This document shows, piece by piece, positions 39,701-44,929 of a stretch of DNA of 64,000 nt; position 1 is the first letter of the stretch, and every line of letters begins with the position of its first letter. The stretch comes from Caprella mutica (lineage: Eukaryota > Arthropoda > Malacostraca > Amphipoda > Caprellidae): the NCBI GenBank assembly GCA_947561585.1, contig CANNZV010002551.1:1-64000 (forward strand). The letters are read 5' to 3'. The notes under the pieces are model-generated. The model ran no database searches and had not been told where the DNA came from. It saw only the letters and a list, made by a program, of their open reading frames with translations. The translations under genes were made by a program, and so were the position numbers.

Positions 39701-42015
39701 TGTTTGGATTTTGTTCCATTGTTTGGTGTATTTATGTTGCCAATTAGTAATAAAATTTGCCAAATTGACAGCAGGTGATAAGTTCATGGAAACGGTCTCA
39801 AATAGAATCATTATCGAGTATTTATTAATTGACATAAATTTCGACATTTCCATGTCTTTCATGTCTCACAGATCAACCTAGAACGCCACAGTGTACCACC
39901 ACGATGGGGCGGCGTATGACGCTTATAGTCGCCACTGACGCTGCGTGTTGGCTTCCGATCATAGCGCTGGGAGTGGTGTCGCTATGCGGAGTCAAAATAC
40001 CATCTAAGGTTAGTTCATCGTGAGGGAAATCACTACTTTTTATTGGGCTTGTCAATGTATATCTTTCTTAAGCCAAATAAATTTTTCAAACATTAAATGT
40101 GATTGATGCTAAGCATCAATAGCATATTCATCTCGTTAAAATTATATACGATGTTAAAGTAGTCATTATAATTTAGGAATTGTTTCAGGTTTTCTCTTGG
40201 ATTGCTGTTTTCATCCTGCCTCTGAATGCAGCAGTCAACCCCATTCTGTACACCCTATCAACCTCCTCCGTCAAGAAAACCCTCCAAGAGGCGACTGATC
40301 CTTGTGGTTTCTGCTGTCATAAAACAAGGAGCAACAGCCGGTCAACATCCTGCATTTCTCGTGAGTTGGAATCAAAGTTACACATTCAGAATCAACAACT
40401 ATAAATTATAAGCGAATAGTAGTTATAACGAAATTCTTTACGAAAATTTATGTACCGAATAAATTATGTTTGAATTTTATAAATCATTTTAAAAAATTCA
40501 CTAATAATAAAATGGCTGAAAAAAGTCATAATAATATGAAAAGCTAACAATTCCGACCAAAAAAAGATCATTATAATAAGAGTATATTAATTAAGTTAAT
40601 AATTAATTATAGATAAATTACTTATGTTTTTTTCGGAGAAATTTGGTGGGGCGACTACTTACTTACCTAACTAGATAGTTACAATACCTTGGTAATGGTA
40701 TATAGGTACTGAAAAGATATCATGGTAGTCAAATTCCCGTGTTACAGTGACCTACAGTAGGTTTTATCCATGTGGGGAAAACTTAGGTACAGCATATGAA
40801 ATTCTCCAAATTACTGTTTTTCACTCTCTAAGTAACTGAAATGTATACTAATTAACTTAATTAGTACTGAAATGTATACTAATTATTAAATAAATTAAAT
40901 TAAATAAGTAGCTAGGTAGTCAGACTTGGCATGTTATTGTCTATAAGAGATACTCAGATATCTTTTTTCTTCTTTTATTAGAAAATCGGACAGTGAAGTT
41001 CGATTGCGAATATTTTGTATTCAATTAATTGCCAAACGAATACTTGATCAATAAGTTTCCTGAACTGTGATATGCTATAGAACCTTAATTAATCTTACAA
41101 ATTTAAATTAAGTATTTCCAGAGAAATTTTAATTTAGCGTTGAAAGATTTTTAACAAAGCGTTTGGAACCCGTTCAATTGTAAGAAATATAAAATAACTG
41201 CTATTAGATCACTTGCAACAGTGATAACTGCTATTAGATCACTTGCAACAGTGTGCTAAAAGTATAAAATTTATGGTAATTTTCAATTCCTTATATTTTT
41301 TTCTTTTTCAGTGACCAGTATGTGCAGGAATTCTTTTAGAAGGAAAGATGCGTCAGGAGTATCCGAATTTGTTTCAATCGAAGGCTCAGGACGATATTCT
41401 GAACCGTCTGCAGCCTCCTCACTCATGAGACGCTATTCGGAACAGCTTCAGCCCTCAGAGGTACGAATTCCAAACTCTTCCGAACATCGGAAACTACTCA
41501 CTGAGAAGCGGCAATTGTCCGTACCATGTGGTTGTACTCCTATGAATCTGACACCAATAACTTTGAAATTGAGTCAAAATACTCATCCAATAGAGTCTGC
41601 AAGATTTGATCAAGATTCAGACACTGAAAATCAGAAAAATGAAACTCCAGCTGTGCACGTAACTCTTATGGATAGCATCGTGAGGGAACGTGGGGACGTC
41701 CAAATCGAAATTTTCCATCCTAAACCTCAGATTGATGCCATCACGTCTAACGGTTCGTCTTTCTTCAGTCAACTTCAGAAGAAGGTGTCCCGGAAAAAAA
41801 ATGCAGAGCCCAAATGTAAGATCAGATACTCCGCGGAAAAATGCTCCGTTGTTAAATATAGGTACACTAGCAAGGTTGACCGTGACTCTCGATTGGCGGT
41901 AAAATCAACTCACTCTGTTGATGATCAGAAGGAAAATGTTGAAATGGAATACGTTCCTCTCTCTGAGATTGACCCTAACTATTCGAAAAATATAAAAAAG
42001 AACTCGAAACGGTAG
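9668..42015 (+). CDS. Type-C leucine-rich-repeat GPCR (relaxin-receptor-like), 3' part of gene
   Basis: Fifteen exons with compatible phases: 9668-9728, 11232-11306, 12864-13007, 15452-15523, 16353-16424, 30700-30771, 30904-30975, 31867-32062, 34882-34986, 36045-36138, 36933-37172, 37508-37654, 39872-40008, 40189-40360 and 41312-42015, about 2.36 kb or 787 codons. Order: LRR N-cap, seven LRRs, hinge, seven TM helices, long cytoplasmic tail. LRR exons are 72 nt or multiples (first is 75) and all break at the same codon position, as in LGR genes. Relaxin-type hallmarks are HYRGMYE after TM2, TVDR after TM3, FYGRSGVC in extracellular loop 2, TDAACWLP in TM6 and NPILYTL in TM7. In this family such receptors bind insulin/relaxin-like peptides at the cell surface and signal through G proteins. 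Lgr3 versus Lgr4 cannot be decided. Signal peptide and LDLa exons are not visible and probably lie left of the window. Further LRR exons could hide in the 14-kb intron 16425-30699, although phases already join. Confidence 0.9.
9729..9850 (+). repeat. 20-bp minisatellite repeating the 5' splice site
   Basis: Unit GTGAGTCAATGTTGAATGTT, about five to six copies, starting exactly at the donor of the 9668-9728 exon. The exon end AATGTT is present in each unit, so every unit recreates ATGTT|GTGAGT (one has ATGAGT). Confidence 0.9.
10205..11100 (+). mobile_element. Mariner-like (IS630-Tc1) element, degraded copy 1
   Basis: Flanked by TA on both sides. TIR-like ends are left CACAGTTTTTCATCCGAAGA and right the inverse of TTTAAAAATGACGTCTTTGG. 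Two frames (10487-10705 and 10687-10977) hold a broken DDE transposase C-terminus: WWMQNGVPFHS (from QDGAPPH), GHGPDLNPFDFHFW (from SPDLNPLDFFLW) and a terminal block ending RTSGDVPHTI. The N-terminal half is missing. Sits in the LGR intron between the N-cap and LRR1 exons. Same family as the copies at 52875 and 54343. Confidence 0.85.
11232..11306 (+). CDS. LGR exon: LRR1
   Basis: 75 nt, acceptor TTTTTTTCAG, donor GTGAGT. Reads EMSHNFLGESLAKGG followed by INCRSNLIYL, a 25-residue LRR (one residue longer than the 24 of the other repeats). Phase joins the N-cap exon before it and the 12864 exon after it. Confidence 0.75.
11307..12322 (+). repeat. 18-bp minisatellite repeating the 5' splice site
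   Basis: Unit GTGAGTGAAGTACACACT, more than 50 copies, starting exactly at the donor of exon 11232-11306. The right half (from about 11755) has 20- to 22-bp variants (GTGAGTGTAAAG, GTGAGTGTGTGAAG) and blocks of variants repeated in the same order (about 11770-11920 and 12010-12140), so the array has been rearranged by larger duplications. Because 18 is a multiple of three, long open frames appear on both strands; they are artefacts. Confidence 0.95.
12323..12863 (+). other. Intron sequence, nothing recognised
   Basis: AT-rich LGR intron between the 18-bp array and the 12864 exon. A 61-codon open frame at 12431 has no recognisable content. Confidence 0.5.
12864..13007 (+). CDS. LGR exon: LRR2 and LRR3
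   Basis: 144 nt, exactly two 72-nt LRR units fused in one exon. Acceptor CTCCCAAG, donor GTGAGT. Reads DLSFNDIENISPGGF / NQLWRLKILILSHNNITSL / KKRGFEGLLSLRTL, textbook LxxLxLxxN spacing. Confidence 0.9.
13008..13245 (+). repeat. 43-bp minisatellite made of exon end plus 5' splice site
   Basis: Donor-like GTGAGT (or GAGAGT) occurs at 13008, 13051, 13095, 13138, 13181 and 13223. Each unit contains a near-copy of the last 30 or so bases of exon 12864-13007 (GGGCTTTGAGGG, TTAAGCCTCAGAACACT) followed by the donor. The duplication clearly began inside the coding exon. Confidence 0.93.
13650..14619. mobile_element. 970-bp foldback-type element with subrepeat arms
   Basis: Nearly perfect long inverted repeat. 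Each arm opens with GGTAAATTGCTCGAAAAC, then about 13 short direct subrepeats of CAATTGCTCGAAA type (about 215 bp), then about 220 bp of unique arm (ATTCATGAAGTGGAG, AACAAGGA/TCCTTGTT, CACATGATTTCAATTCACAT), with a spacer of about 100 bp near 14090-14190. Arms differ by only a few bases, so it is recent. The layout, subrepeats in long terminal inverted repeats, is that of Drosophila Foldback/Galileo-like elements. No transposase. The exact target duplication is unclear (left flank GGGTAGCC, right flank TAGAACC). Open frames across the subrepeats are artefacts. Confidence 0.9.
14640..14955 (+). mobile_element. CR1/L2-like 3' UTR fragment
   Basis: Shares TCAGGTTTGGGAGTACGGTT and neighbours with 9160-9200, and TTCACCTTGCTCCGTTGTTA with the inverse of the 37723-39478 copy. 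Ends in TTTTGACTCCTTGTGA. No RT is left. Confidence 0.8.
14956..15451 (+). other. Intron sequence, nothing recognised
   Basis: Ordinary AT-rich intron ending in the acceptor ATTTGCAG of the 15452 exon. Confidence 0.5.
15452..15523 (+). CDS. LGR exon: LRR4
   Basis: 72 nt; acceptor TTTGCAG, donor GTGAGT. Reads HLNGNQIRTLHPYSF then YGLATLPQL. This exon has no donor minisatellite, unlike its neighbours. Confidence 0.9.
15524..16352 (+). other. Intron sequence, nothing recognised
   Basis: AT-rich intron of LGR. A short hairpin (CCATTAGTTTTAG / CTAATGG near 16192-16220) is the only structure seen. Confidence 0.5.
16353..16424 (+). CDS. LGR exon: LRR5
   Basis: 72 nt; acceptor TATTCCCCAG, donor GTGAGT. 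Reads DLSSQAIESIAPLAF then MGLRNLTSL. Ser replaces the conserved Asn of the LxxN position (SSQ). Confidence 0.9.
16425..17190 (+). repeat. 61-bp minisatellite made of exon end plus 5' splice site
   Basis: About 12.5 units starting at the donor of exon 16353-16424. Each unit is GTGAGTAAAGAACAAATAGG, GGTAAGGGGCGAG, then a copy of the last 28 or so exon bases (TTATGGGACTGAGGAACTTA, ACGTCACT) and the donor again. Units share a derived base (aacGtcact against exon aacAtcact), so the array amplified from one mutated copy. Confidence 0.95.
17490..18360 (+). mobile_element. Non-LTR retrotransposon 3' end (second LINE family)
   Basis: The frame 17505-17801 encodes an RT C-terminal region (NLYYSLFFPQFIYANLIWGG, LLQKRVVRIVTHSDYL, ILKVTDIHDYLLLIYMFK). 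It continues after a frameshift to RHATDPVLDHHRLTLTPHS and ends near 17960. The 3' UTR finishes in AAATAAATAAATATGAATAA. It differs in sequence and tail from the CR1-like copies. 5'-truncated, dead, inside the large LGR intron. Confidence 0.8.
18361..19675 (+). other. Intron sequence, no gene
   Basis: AT-rich. A possible MITE spans about 18396-18783 (left AACCCAAGCATCCATGACAC, right end TTGTTTTGCTTGG) with internal CACATGGGC repeats, but the inverted ends match only about nine bases. Confidence 0.4.
19680..19868. repeat. 28-bp AT-rich tandem repeat
   Basis: About seven units with CTACTGTGATACTGATATAT plus ATTATAAA/ATTATATA. Not next to any exon I can see. Confidence 0.9.
20227..20340. repeat. 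114-bp MITE / hairpin
   Basis: Ends ATCCCAGGCAGCAAGGATTT and, inverted, the same with few changes (ATCCCAGGTAGCAAGCATTA). Nearly the whole element folds back on itself. Confidence 0.8.
21740..21815. repeat. Short hairpin element
   Basis: ATCAGAGGTTATTTAAA at about 21749 is mirrored by TTTAAATAACCTCTGA at about 21793. An inner AAGGAAAAACCTT stem forms the loop. It immediately precedes the TA-flanked MITE at 21819. Confidence 0.7.
21819..21999. repeat. Tc1/mariner-type MITE with TA target duplication
   Basis: Left end CAGTGTGTCTAACAAAAAAG, right end the inverse of CAGTGTGTCCACCTAAAATG. Both arms continue through GTATCCACTGCCATTGAAT. TA flanks at 21817-21818 and 22000-22001. No coding capacity. 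Confidence 0.85.
22370..22690 (+). repeat. Dispersed repeat, copy 1 of 2
   Basis: Shares TTCATTTACTATCACCTCTT, CATTTTCCTCTTCC and CACGGAGTAGCTTT-type blocks in order with 35468-35720, both on the + strand. Family unknown. Confidence 0.7.
22960..23872 (+). mobile_element. CR1/L2-like non-LTR retrotransposon, 3' end
   Basis: RT C-terminus in one frame with one stop: TLYKTLVRPHLEYAVQFWSP, stop at 23101-23103, then IQARATKLVPEIRNKGYERR, the LEQRRLRGQLIETYKIIRG motif and the terminal SVWNALPSEAVNAPSVESFK. It ends at 23472. The 3' UTR holds TCCTTGTGACTCCTTGTGAC and then a CT run. Better preserved than the 8373 copy and of a slightly different subfamily. Inserted into the Gypsy remnant. Confidence 0.9.
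24602..24828 (+). mobile_element. tRNA-derived SINE, copy 1
   Basis: A pol III A box TAGCACAGTGG at 24612-24622 and B box CGTTCGGGTCC at 24656-24666, 34 nt apart. Between them lies a possible anticodon-type stem CCTCA..TGAGG. A tRNA-unrelated body follows (GTGAACGAGTGGTTACTGGC, CAGGTTTGAGTCACCTGGCT), ending GTCTCTTAGGAGCGTCC. A second, about 95 % similar copy lies at 52318. It is not a tRNA gene since no 3' acceptor strand closes. Confidence 0.9.
26540..26840. repeat. AT-rich compound tandem repeat
   Basis: Alternating blocks of ACTCACTATAAGATATATAA, CTACTATAATACTC and TATAACTAAAATACT, about 35 bp each, irregular order. Not exon-linked. Confidence 0.85.
27460..28262. repeat. 32-bp minisatellite
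   Basis: About 25 units containing TACATCATCTCACTGACTCT and TTTCTCTGATAG. Units left of about 27780 carry ATCTCACTGAC, units right of it ATCACAGTGAC, with CCGGTAGT variants only in the right part. So two variant blocks expanded separately. Lies within the large LGR intron, 2.4 kb before the 30700 exon. Confidence 0.93.
28263..28920 (+). other. Intron sequence, nothing recognised
   Basis: Ordinary AT-rich intron; no exon-like LRR codon pattern found. Confidence 0.45.
28925..29215 (-). repeat. Dispersed repeat, AGAGCGCATACCTTC family, inverted copy
   Basis: Read on the minus strand it begins GGGGCACTCGTAGAGCGCAT near 29210. It then contains two tandem halves of about 105 bp, each with CTTTxxCCCGATC, CCCAAAAT and GGTTCCTGGATAT-type blocks, the same build as the 44627 copy. 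Confidence 0.75.
29816..30017. repeat. Pogo-like MITE with TA target duplication
   Basis: Left CAGTACAACTTCTCTGTAAT, right the inverse of CAGAACAATTCCTCTATAAT, TA on both sides. Similar ends occur at 34534, 49101 and 56222 (CAGNRAAACCTC-type). Confidence 0.8.
30700..30771 (+). CDS. LGR exon: LRR6
   Basis: 72 nt; acceptor TTTCTCCCCCAG, donor GTGAGT. Reads VLSNNLIETMEAKTF then LGLNSLQVL. Separated from LRR5 by a 14.3-kb intron that has absorbed most of the local transposons. No donor array. Confidence 0.9.
30904..30975 (+). CDS. LGR exon: LRR7
   Basis: 72 nt; acceptor CAATTTTCAG, donor GTGAGA. Reads KIENNPLSRLDRRVF then QPMPLLSTM. Intron before it is only 132 bp. Last LRR before the hinge. 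Confidence 0.9.
30976..31866 (+). other. Intron sequence, nothing recognised
   Basis: AT-rich intron. Repeated CTTCACCGTA/TAGTGGAATA words near 31320-31500 suggest a weak degenerate repeat only. Confidence 0.4.
31867..32062 (+). CDS. LGR exon: hinge and TM1
   Basis: 196 nt. Reads a short Cys-containing hinge (WQWCCLATHIDNCKPTDEF, SSCEDLM), then TM1 LRICIWLLGLLSLIGNTFVI with the GN motif. It ends in phase 0 with HHSGSK. Acceptor CCGTTCCAG, donor GTGAGT. Confidence 0.92.
32063..32925 (+). repeat. 31-bp minisatellite made of exon end plus 5' splice site
   Basis: About 28 units starting at the donor of exon 31867-32062. Each unit is GTGAGTGTTCAG followed by a copy of the last 19 exon bases, TCACCACAGTGGCAGTAAG (one base differs from the exon CCACC..). 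Some units have GTAAGT instead of GTGAGT or lack a donor (AGTTGAGT). Each unit thus looks like a TTCAG acceptor, 19-nt mini-exon and donor. Confidence 0.96.
33634..33835 (+). repeat. Dispersed repeat, AGAGCGCATACCTTC family, copy 3
   Basis: GGGCACTCAGTAGAGCGCAT head, CCTTCACCGCC, then ATAAATGACCTTGACC and CTGGTTCCTGGATATTG blocks. Shorter than the 44627 copy. Lies in the intron between TM1 and TM2 exons. Confidence 0.75.
34534..34741. repeat. Pogo-like MITE
   Basis: Left CAGTAAACCCCTATAAAATG, right the inverse of CAGTAGATCTCCTCTATAAT. Related to 29816 and shares TTCATTATAGAGGA near the right end. Confidence 0.7.
34882..34986 (+). CDS. LGR exon: TM2
   Basis: 105 nt, phase 0 on both sides; acceptor CTCTTCACAG, donor GTCAGT. 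Reads PHSFLIINMAMGDLLMGVYL then LIIAGVDMHYRGMYE. The conserved TM2 Asp (MGD) and the relaxin-receptor signature HYRGMYE are both present. Confidence 0.95.
34987..35305 (+). repeat. 31-bp minisatellite made of exon end plus 5' splice site
   Basis: About ten units starting exactly at the donor: GTCAGTGGGGTTTTACTGGG then GCATGTATGAG, repeating the exon's last 16 or so bases and its unusual GTCAGT donor. The later copies carry GAGATTAGT or GAGATCAGT. Same 31-bp period as the 32063 array but unrelated sequence. Confidence 0.95.
35468..35720 (+). repeat. Dispersed repeat, copy 2 of 2
   Basis: Counterpart of 22370-22690. The 80-codon open frame at 35389-35631 runs across it but the frame is not kept in the other copy, so I do not call a gene. 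Confidence 0.7.
36045..36138 (+). CDS. LGR exon: extracellular loop 1 and TM3 start
   Basis: 94 nt; acceptor TTTATTTCAG, donor GTAACT (weak, lacks the usual GTRAGT). Reads AHEQYWRSSNLCQFAGFIST then LSAELSVITLT. The Cys before TM3 (NLCQF) can pair with the loop-2 Cys. Ends in phase 1. Confidence 0.95.
36139..36690 (+). repeat. 26-bp minisatellite made of exon end plus 5' splice site
   Basis: About 20 units of GTAACTGTCAGTTATAACTC plus TAACAG. The first 22 bases before the donor in the exon (CTGTCAGTTATAACTCTAACAG) are exactly what is repeated. Each junction is AACAG|GTAACTG, usable in principle as donor or acceptor. Some units read GTGACT, GTATCT or AGCTGACT. Confidence 0.96.
36933..37172 (+). 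CDS. LGR exon: TM3 end, TM4, loop 2, TM5 start
   Basis: 240 nt; acceptor CTCCCCCCAG, donor GTGAGA. Reads VITVDRLLVIKFPFGEQRL (TVDR replaces the DRY motif, as usual in this family), TM4 VTIMLTVWVLVTTLAALPLL, then FYGRSGVCLALHI with the loop-2 Cys. No donor array. Confidence 0.96.
37508..37654 (+). CDS. LGR exon: TM5 and intracellular loop 3
   Basis: 147 nt; acceptor CCTGTCAG, donor GTGAGA. Reads VINLVSFAVIAMSYALMYTT (TM5), then a basic loop ARQTQRDARRSSATGWST and ending RDLSLRKK. Phases 1/1. The following 2.2-kb intron holds an antisense CR1-like insertion. Confidence 0.95.
37655..37722 (+). repeat. Degenerate donor minisatellite, left part
   Basis: Three imperfect units of GTGAGAGAGAGGAGAGAAAAG type, each again ending in AAAAG or ACGAG before GTGA. 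Similar sequence resumes at about 39490-39545 (GGTGAGAGAGTGGAAAGAAA, AGAGGTGAGAG) on the far side of the CR1 copy, so the retroelement landed inside the array. Confidence 0.75.
37723..39478 (-). mobile_element. CR1/L2-like non-LTR retrotransposon, antisense in LGR intron
   Basis: Minus-strand copy. Its 3' end is the GAGTCACAAGGAGTCACAAG tail at 37723, followed by the UTR shared with 14640. Going upstream: an RT core with FADDTKIG near 37864-37890, an RT fragment at 38174-38374 (PIFKTGETTDSSNYRPISLT, SVPGKLLE), the EN-RT linker at 38595-39044, and endonuclease traces near 39120-39450 (AIVLRDFNCRVN from GDFN; GTSDHNAIS). Frames are broken many times. FADD is joined almost directly to the 3' UTR, so the RT C-terminus is deleted. 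5'-truncated. Confidence 0.88.
39872..40008 (+). CDS. LGR exon: TM6
   Basis: 137 nt; acceptor TGTCTCACAG, donor GTTAGT. Reads CTTTMGRRMTLIVATDAACW then LPIIALGVVSLCGVKIPSK. The TDAxCWLPI stretch is the relaxin-type TM6 signature. Ends in phase 0. Confidence 0.96.
40189..40360 (+). CDS. LGR exon: TM7 and proximal tail
   Basis: 172 nt; acceptor TTGTTTCAG, donor GTGAGT. Reads VFSWIAVFILPLNAAVNPIL then YTLSTSSVKKTL. NPILY is the NPxxY motif. A Cys cluster CGFCC follows helix 8 and could be palmitoylated (inference). Confidence 0.96.
40361..41311 (+). other. Last LGR intron, nothing recognised
   Basis: AT-rich. A 30-bp direct repeat (ATAACTGCTATTAGATCACT at about 41195 and 41224) is the only feature. 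Confidence 0.5.
41312..42015 (+). CDS. LGR terminal exon: long cytoplasmic tail
   Basis: 704 nt; acceptor TTCTTTTTCAG, stop TAG at 42013. About 234 residues, hydrophilic, rich in Ser, Lys and Glu, with several Arg/Lys-x-x-Ser-type stretches (RRYSE, RKLLTEKRQLS, QKKVSRKK) that may be phosphorylation sites. No recognisable domain. Long for this receptor family, whose tails are usually shorter. The reading frame joins exon 40189-40360 in phase 1, which is why I take it as coding despite lack of a known domain. Confidence 0.88.
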
Positions 42016-42034
42016 GTGATTTTAATTGATAAAT

Positions 42035-42040
42035 AATAAA
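42035..42040 (+). promoter_or_regulatory. Possible polyadenylation signal of LGR
   Basis: AATAAA 20 bp after the stop codon. Another AATAAA is at about 42216. Which is used cannot be told. Confidence 0.35.
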
Positions 42041-44626
42041 TTACTCGTCATCTAGTTTAATCATAGCATCCGATTCTCTTAAATTTCATAACAAAAACAT
42101 TAGCTACCTAGATTTCCATTTACTGTTTCAAGTTTATTTGTTATTCCATATAAACATTTTTTGCATAACTTTTACTTGATATCAGATATGTGGTAAACCT
42201 GTTACCATAAGTTGAATAAATTCTTGAGTATTTTCAAATGTTTATTTAATTACCCTTGATATGAAATAATTCGATGCGTTTGGAGAGTTTTAATCATTAA
42301 TTCATTTTACACTAACTTATCAGCAGTTTGAGAAATAATTCGATGTTTTGTGTTAGTGAGAATCGTAGAAGTTAGACGTACGGTTCCAACTTTTTTTAAT
42401 CACTCAGGATATTATTACTTACATTAAAAAATAATTATATACAAAGGACTCGAAGGAGCATTCAAACGGTTCCACAAATAAAATCAATAGCCATGGCAGT
42501 CACCAGTTGGTGACAATACTCATAGATGTAGAGAAAAGTTACTCCATGAATGCAGTCACTTAATAAAAAATATGACAAAAAGAACACAAGGAACAAACAA
42601 AAGTGTTCTGAGTACAGGAGCACCGTCCTGAATCCACTAGGTTCAATTAAATCTGTTTTCATGTGTTGCTAAAAGTTTGGGAACGATTCTGTTATTTATT
42701 AGTTCAAGGTATTCAACTTTATTTAGAATGTTTTATTAGTGAAAATAATGACTGATAACACGTCCATTGCCACCAAATTCCATCCACACACACACCATTT
42801 CACTCTCGAAATTCCTACGTCAAAGTTGAAATTAGGAGTTTAACTCTTTATGTGTGAACGTTGTGATTATTTAATTTGACATTGAAATGAAACGTGTCTT
42901 GCCTCAACGCAAACCATAATATAAGCTATAATTTGAACATCTTCCGAGGTAGATCAGAATCGAGGAGTTTGTTCCGTTCGTGCATCTTGTAAAGATGCTA
43001 CTTAAAATCGAAAGTTACAATTTTGTTGAATGTAGATTTAGTGAAGTGTAATTCACATTTTCGTGCAGAAATATTCTACTGAAAGTGTGCAAAGTTTAAC
43101 TGTAAGTGAGCAAACAAGTTTTTAGTATCTGTTACTAAAAATTATGCTTAAAGAAAACGAAGGATATACTGAAGGAAAAATTTAATAGGAAGAACGATTC
43201 GATTGTTTTTATATTTCAGTAGCATTTTAACAAGCAGGTTTTATGATATTTTTATTAATGTTTTTTAATGAATCATTTTAAAAACAGTTGAAAATTACTA
43301 AAAACATGGTTTAAATATCATACAATTCGAAGTTCAACAAAAGTGCGCAAATAGGTTTTCAGTGTCGGTCACTAAAAATACTGCTCATATAAAACTATTG
43401 ATAAATTCAGATGAGATTTTGTACAGAGATGGAAAAAAATGTTGAGAAACAAAATGTGATTTTCAAATTTTTTGTAAGTCTAATAGTTTTTGAATTACAG
43501 CCTTTGAAATTTGTGTATCAGTTTTTTTGGGACACCCTGTATATACGGTTCAAGGTGAAATCAAACAACTTTATTATGATTGAAATATCACTTTATATTT
43601 TGCAACCAACTTCAATATTAGATTAAGTAGAAGAAAACTAAGATTATATGACACAGAGATTATAAGAGTAAAATCATTTAGTATTTGATATTTCTTAAAT
43701 ATGAAATTATAAATTTGATACGCCACTATAATTTAATACGAGCAATCTTGTTTAATACGTGCGCATCTAATTATATTTGAAAATAAATCAGATTAAAGAA
43801 AATAATTGCAGGTTTAGCTAAGGCGCAATTTATAAATGCAATACTAATACTTAGTTTAATATTAATAGTAACATATTAAGCAAATATTGCCCACTATGTT
43901 TAAGCCACATTAATTATTTTAATAGAGGTTTAACGTATTCTTTGGAACCAAAGGATACATTTTTGACATCAAAATACAGGGAATACAAAGGAGCATTCAG
44001 AAAGGAAAGTAACTACTTCAACAGAATCACCAGTCAGTGACTTGGTTAATTAAAAGTTGAGTTTATAATATAATCATGAGCCTATATACATCATCACATC
44101 ATATACGTACCCTAAAATCTCTGTTTTAATTACCATAACATAATGGAAAATATTTATTTATTTCGGACCAATCAATAGAAATGAGTTACAGGCAATGCTT
44201 ATATTTGCAATGCAGTTATTCTGAAATAAACTAGAACTCTCTATTGATCTATTAAATAATTGTATCACAAATATGAGGAAAGAGATAAATTGGAATGACT
44301 AGTTATACAGAATGAATGGAATATTATAGTTAAATGATGTAAGAAATAAAAAAAATCATTGAAGCTACTATATATAGATTCCATGGTTGAATTTGCCAAT
44401 CTTATGACGTCTAGTGAACCTTTTCTCAGAATAAAAAATATTTTCGTCAGAATATTCTCAAAAATATTATTTTGAACAAGTTATGTCTGGATAGATCTCA
44501 CCCATGCAGTCCCTTCAAGGATATTGCATGGATACTTATTTCAAATTAGAAAAAATTATTTGAATTAGTCATTAGGAATTATGATAGATTCCATTTACAG
44601 ACAGAAATAAATGATCAATTTATAAT
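42041..44626. other. Intergenic, no gene recognised
   Basis: AT-rich. Blocks near 42440-42520 and 43975-44040 share ACAAAGGA..GGAGCATTCA and CACCAGTxxGTGAC, a weak dispersed repeat. The frame 43411-43626 shows nothing recognisable. Confidence 0.5.
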
Positions 44627-44900
44627 AAACTAGATTATGTGCACTCGGTAGAGCGCATACCTTCGCCGCCATTTTGGCCCATTCTCTCCCAAAATTTGAT
44701 AAACTACTAGCCGGATAGTAACCAATCTTCCCACCAAGTTTCATGCAATATGGTTAATTAATTTTTCAGTTATTGAGTTATAAATGACCTTGACCTTGAT
44801 CTTTGACCTTTGACCCGATCACTCCCAAAATCTGACAAAACGGTTCCTGCATATTGACCAATCCTTCCACTAAGTTTTATGCAATATGGTTGAATAATTA
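44627..44900 (+). repeat. Dispersed repeat, AGAGCGCATACCTTC family, copy 4
   Basis: GTGCACTCGGTAGAGCGCAT head, CCTTCGCCGCC, then two tandem halves (CTCCCAAAATTTGATAAACT.. and CTCCCAAAATCTGACAAAAC..), each ending TGCAATATGGTT. Best-preserved copy in the window. The 26-bp array follows directly. Confidence 0.8.
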
Positions 44901-44929
44901 AAGTAGTATCTTCAGAGAAGAGAGAAAGA

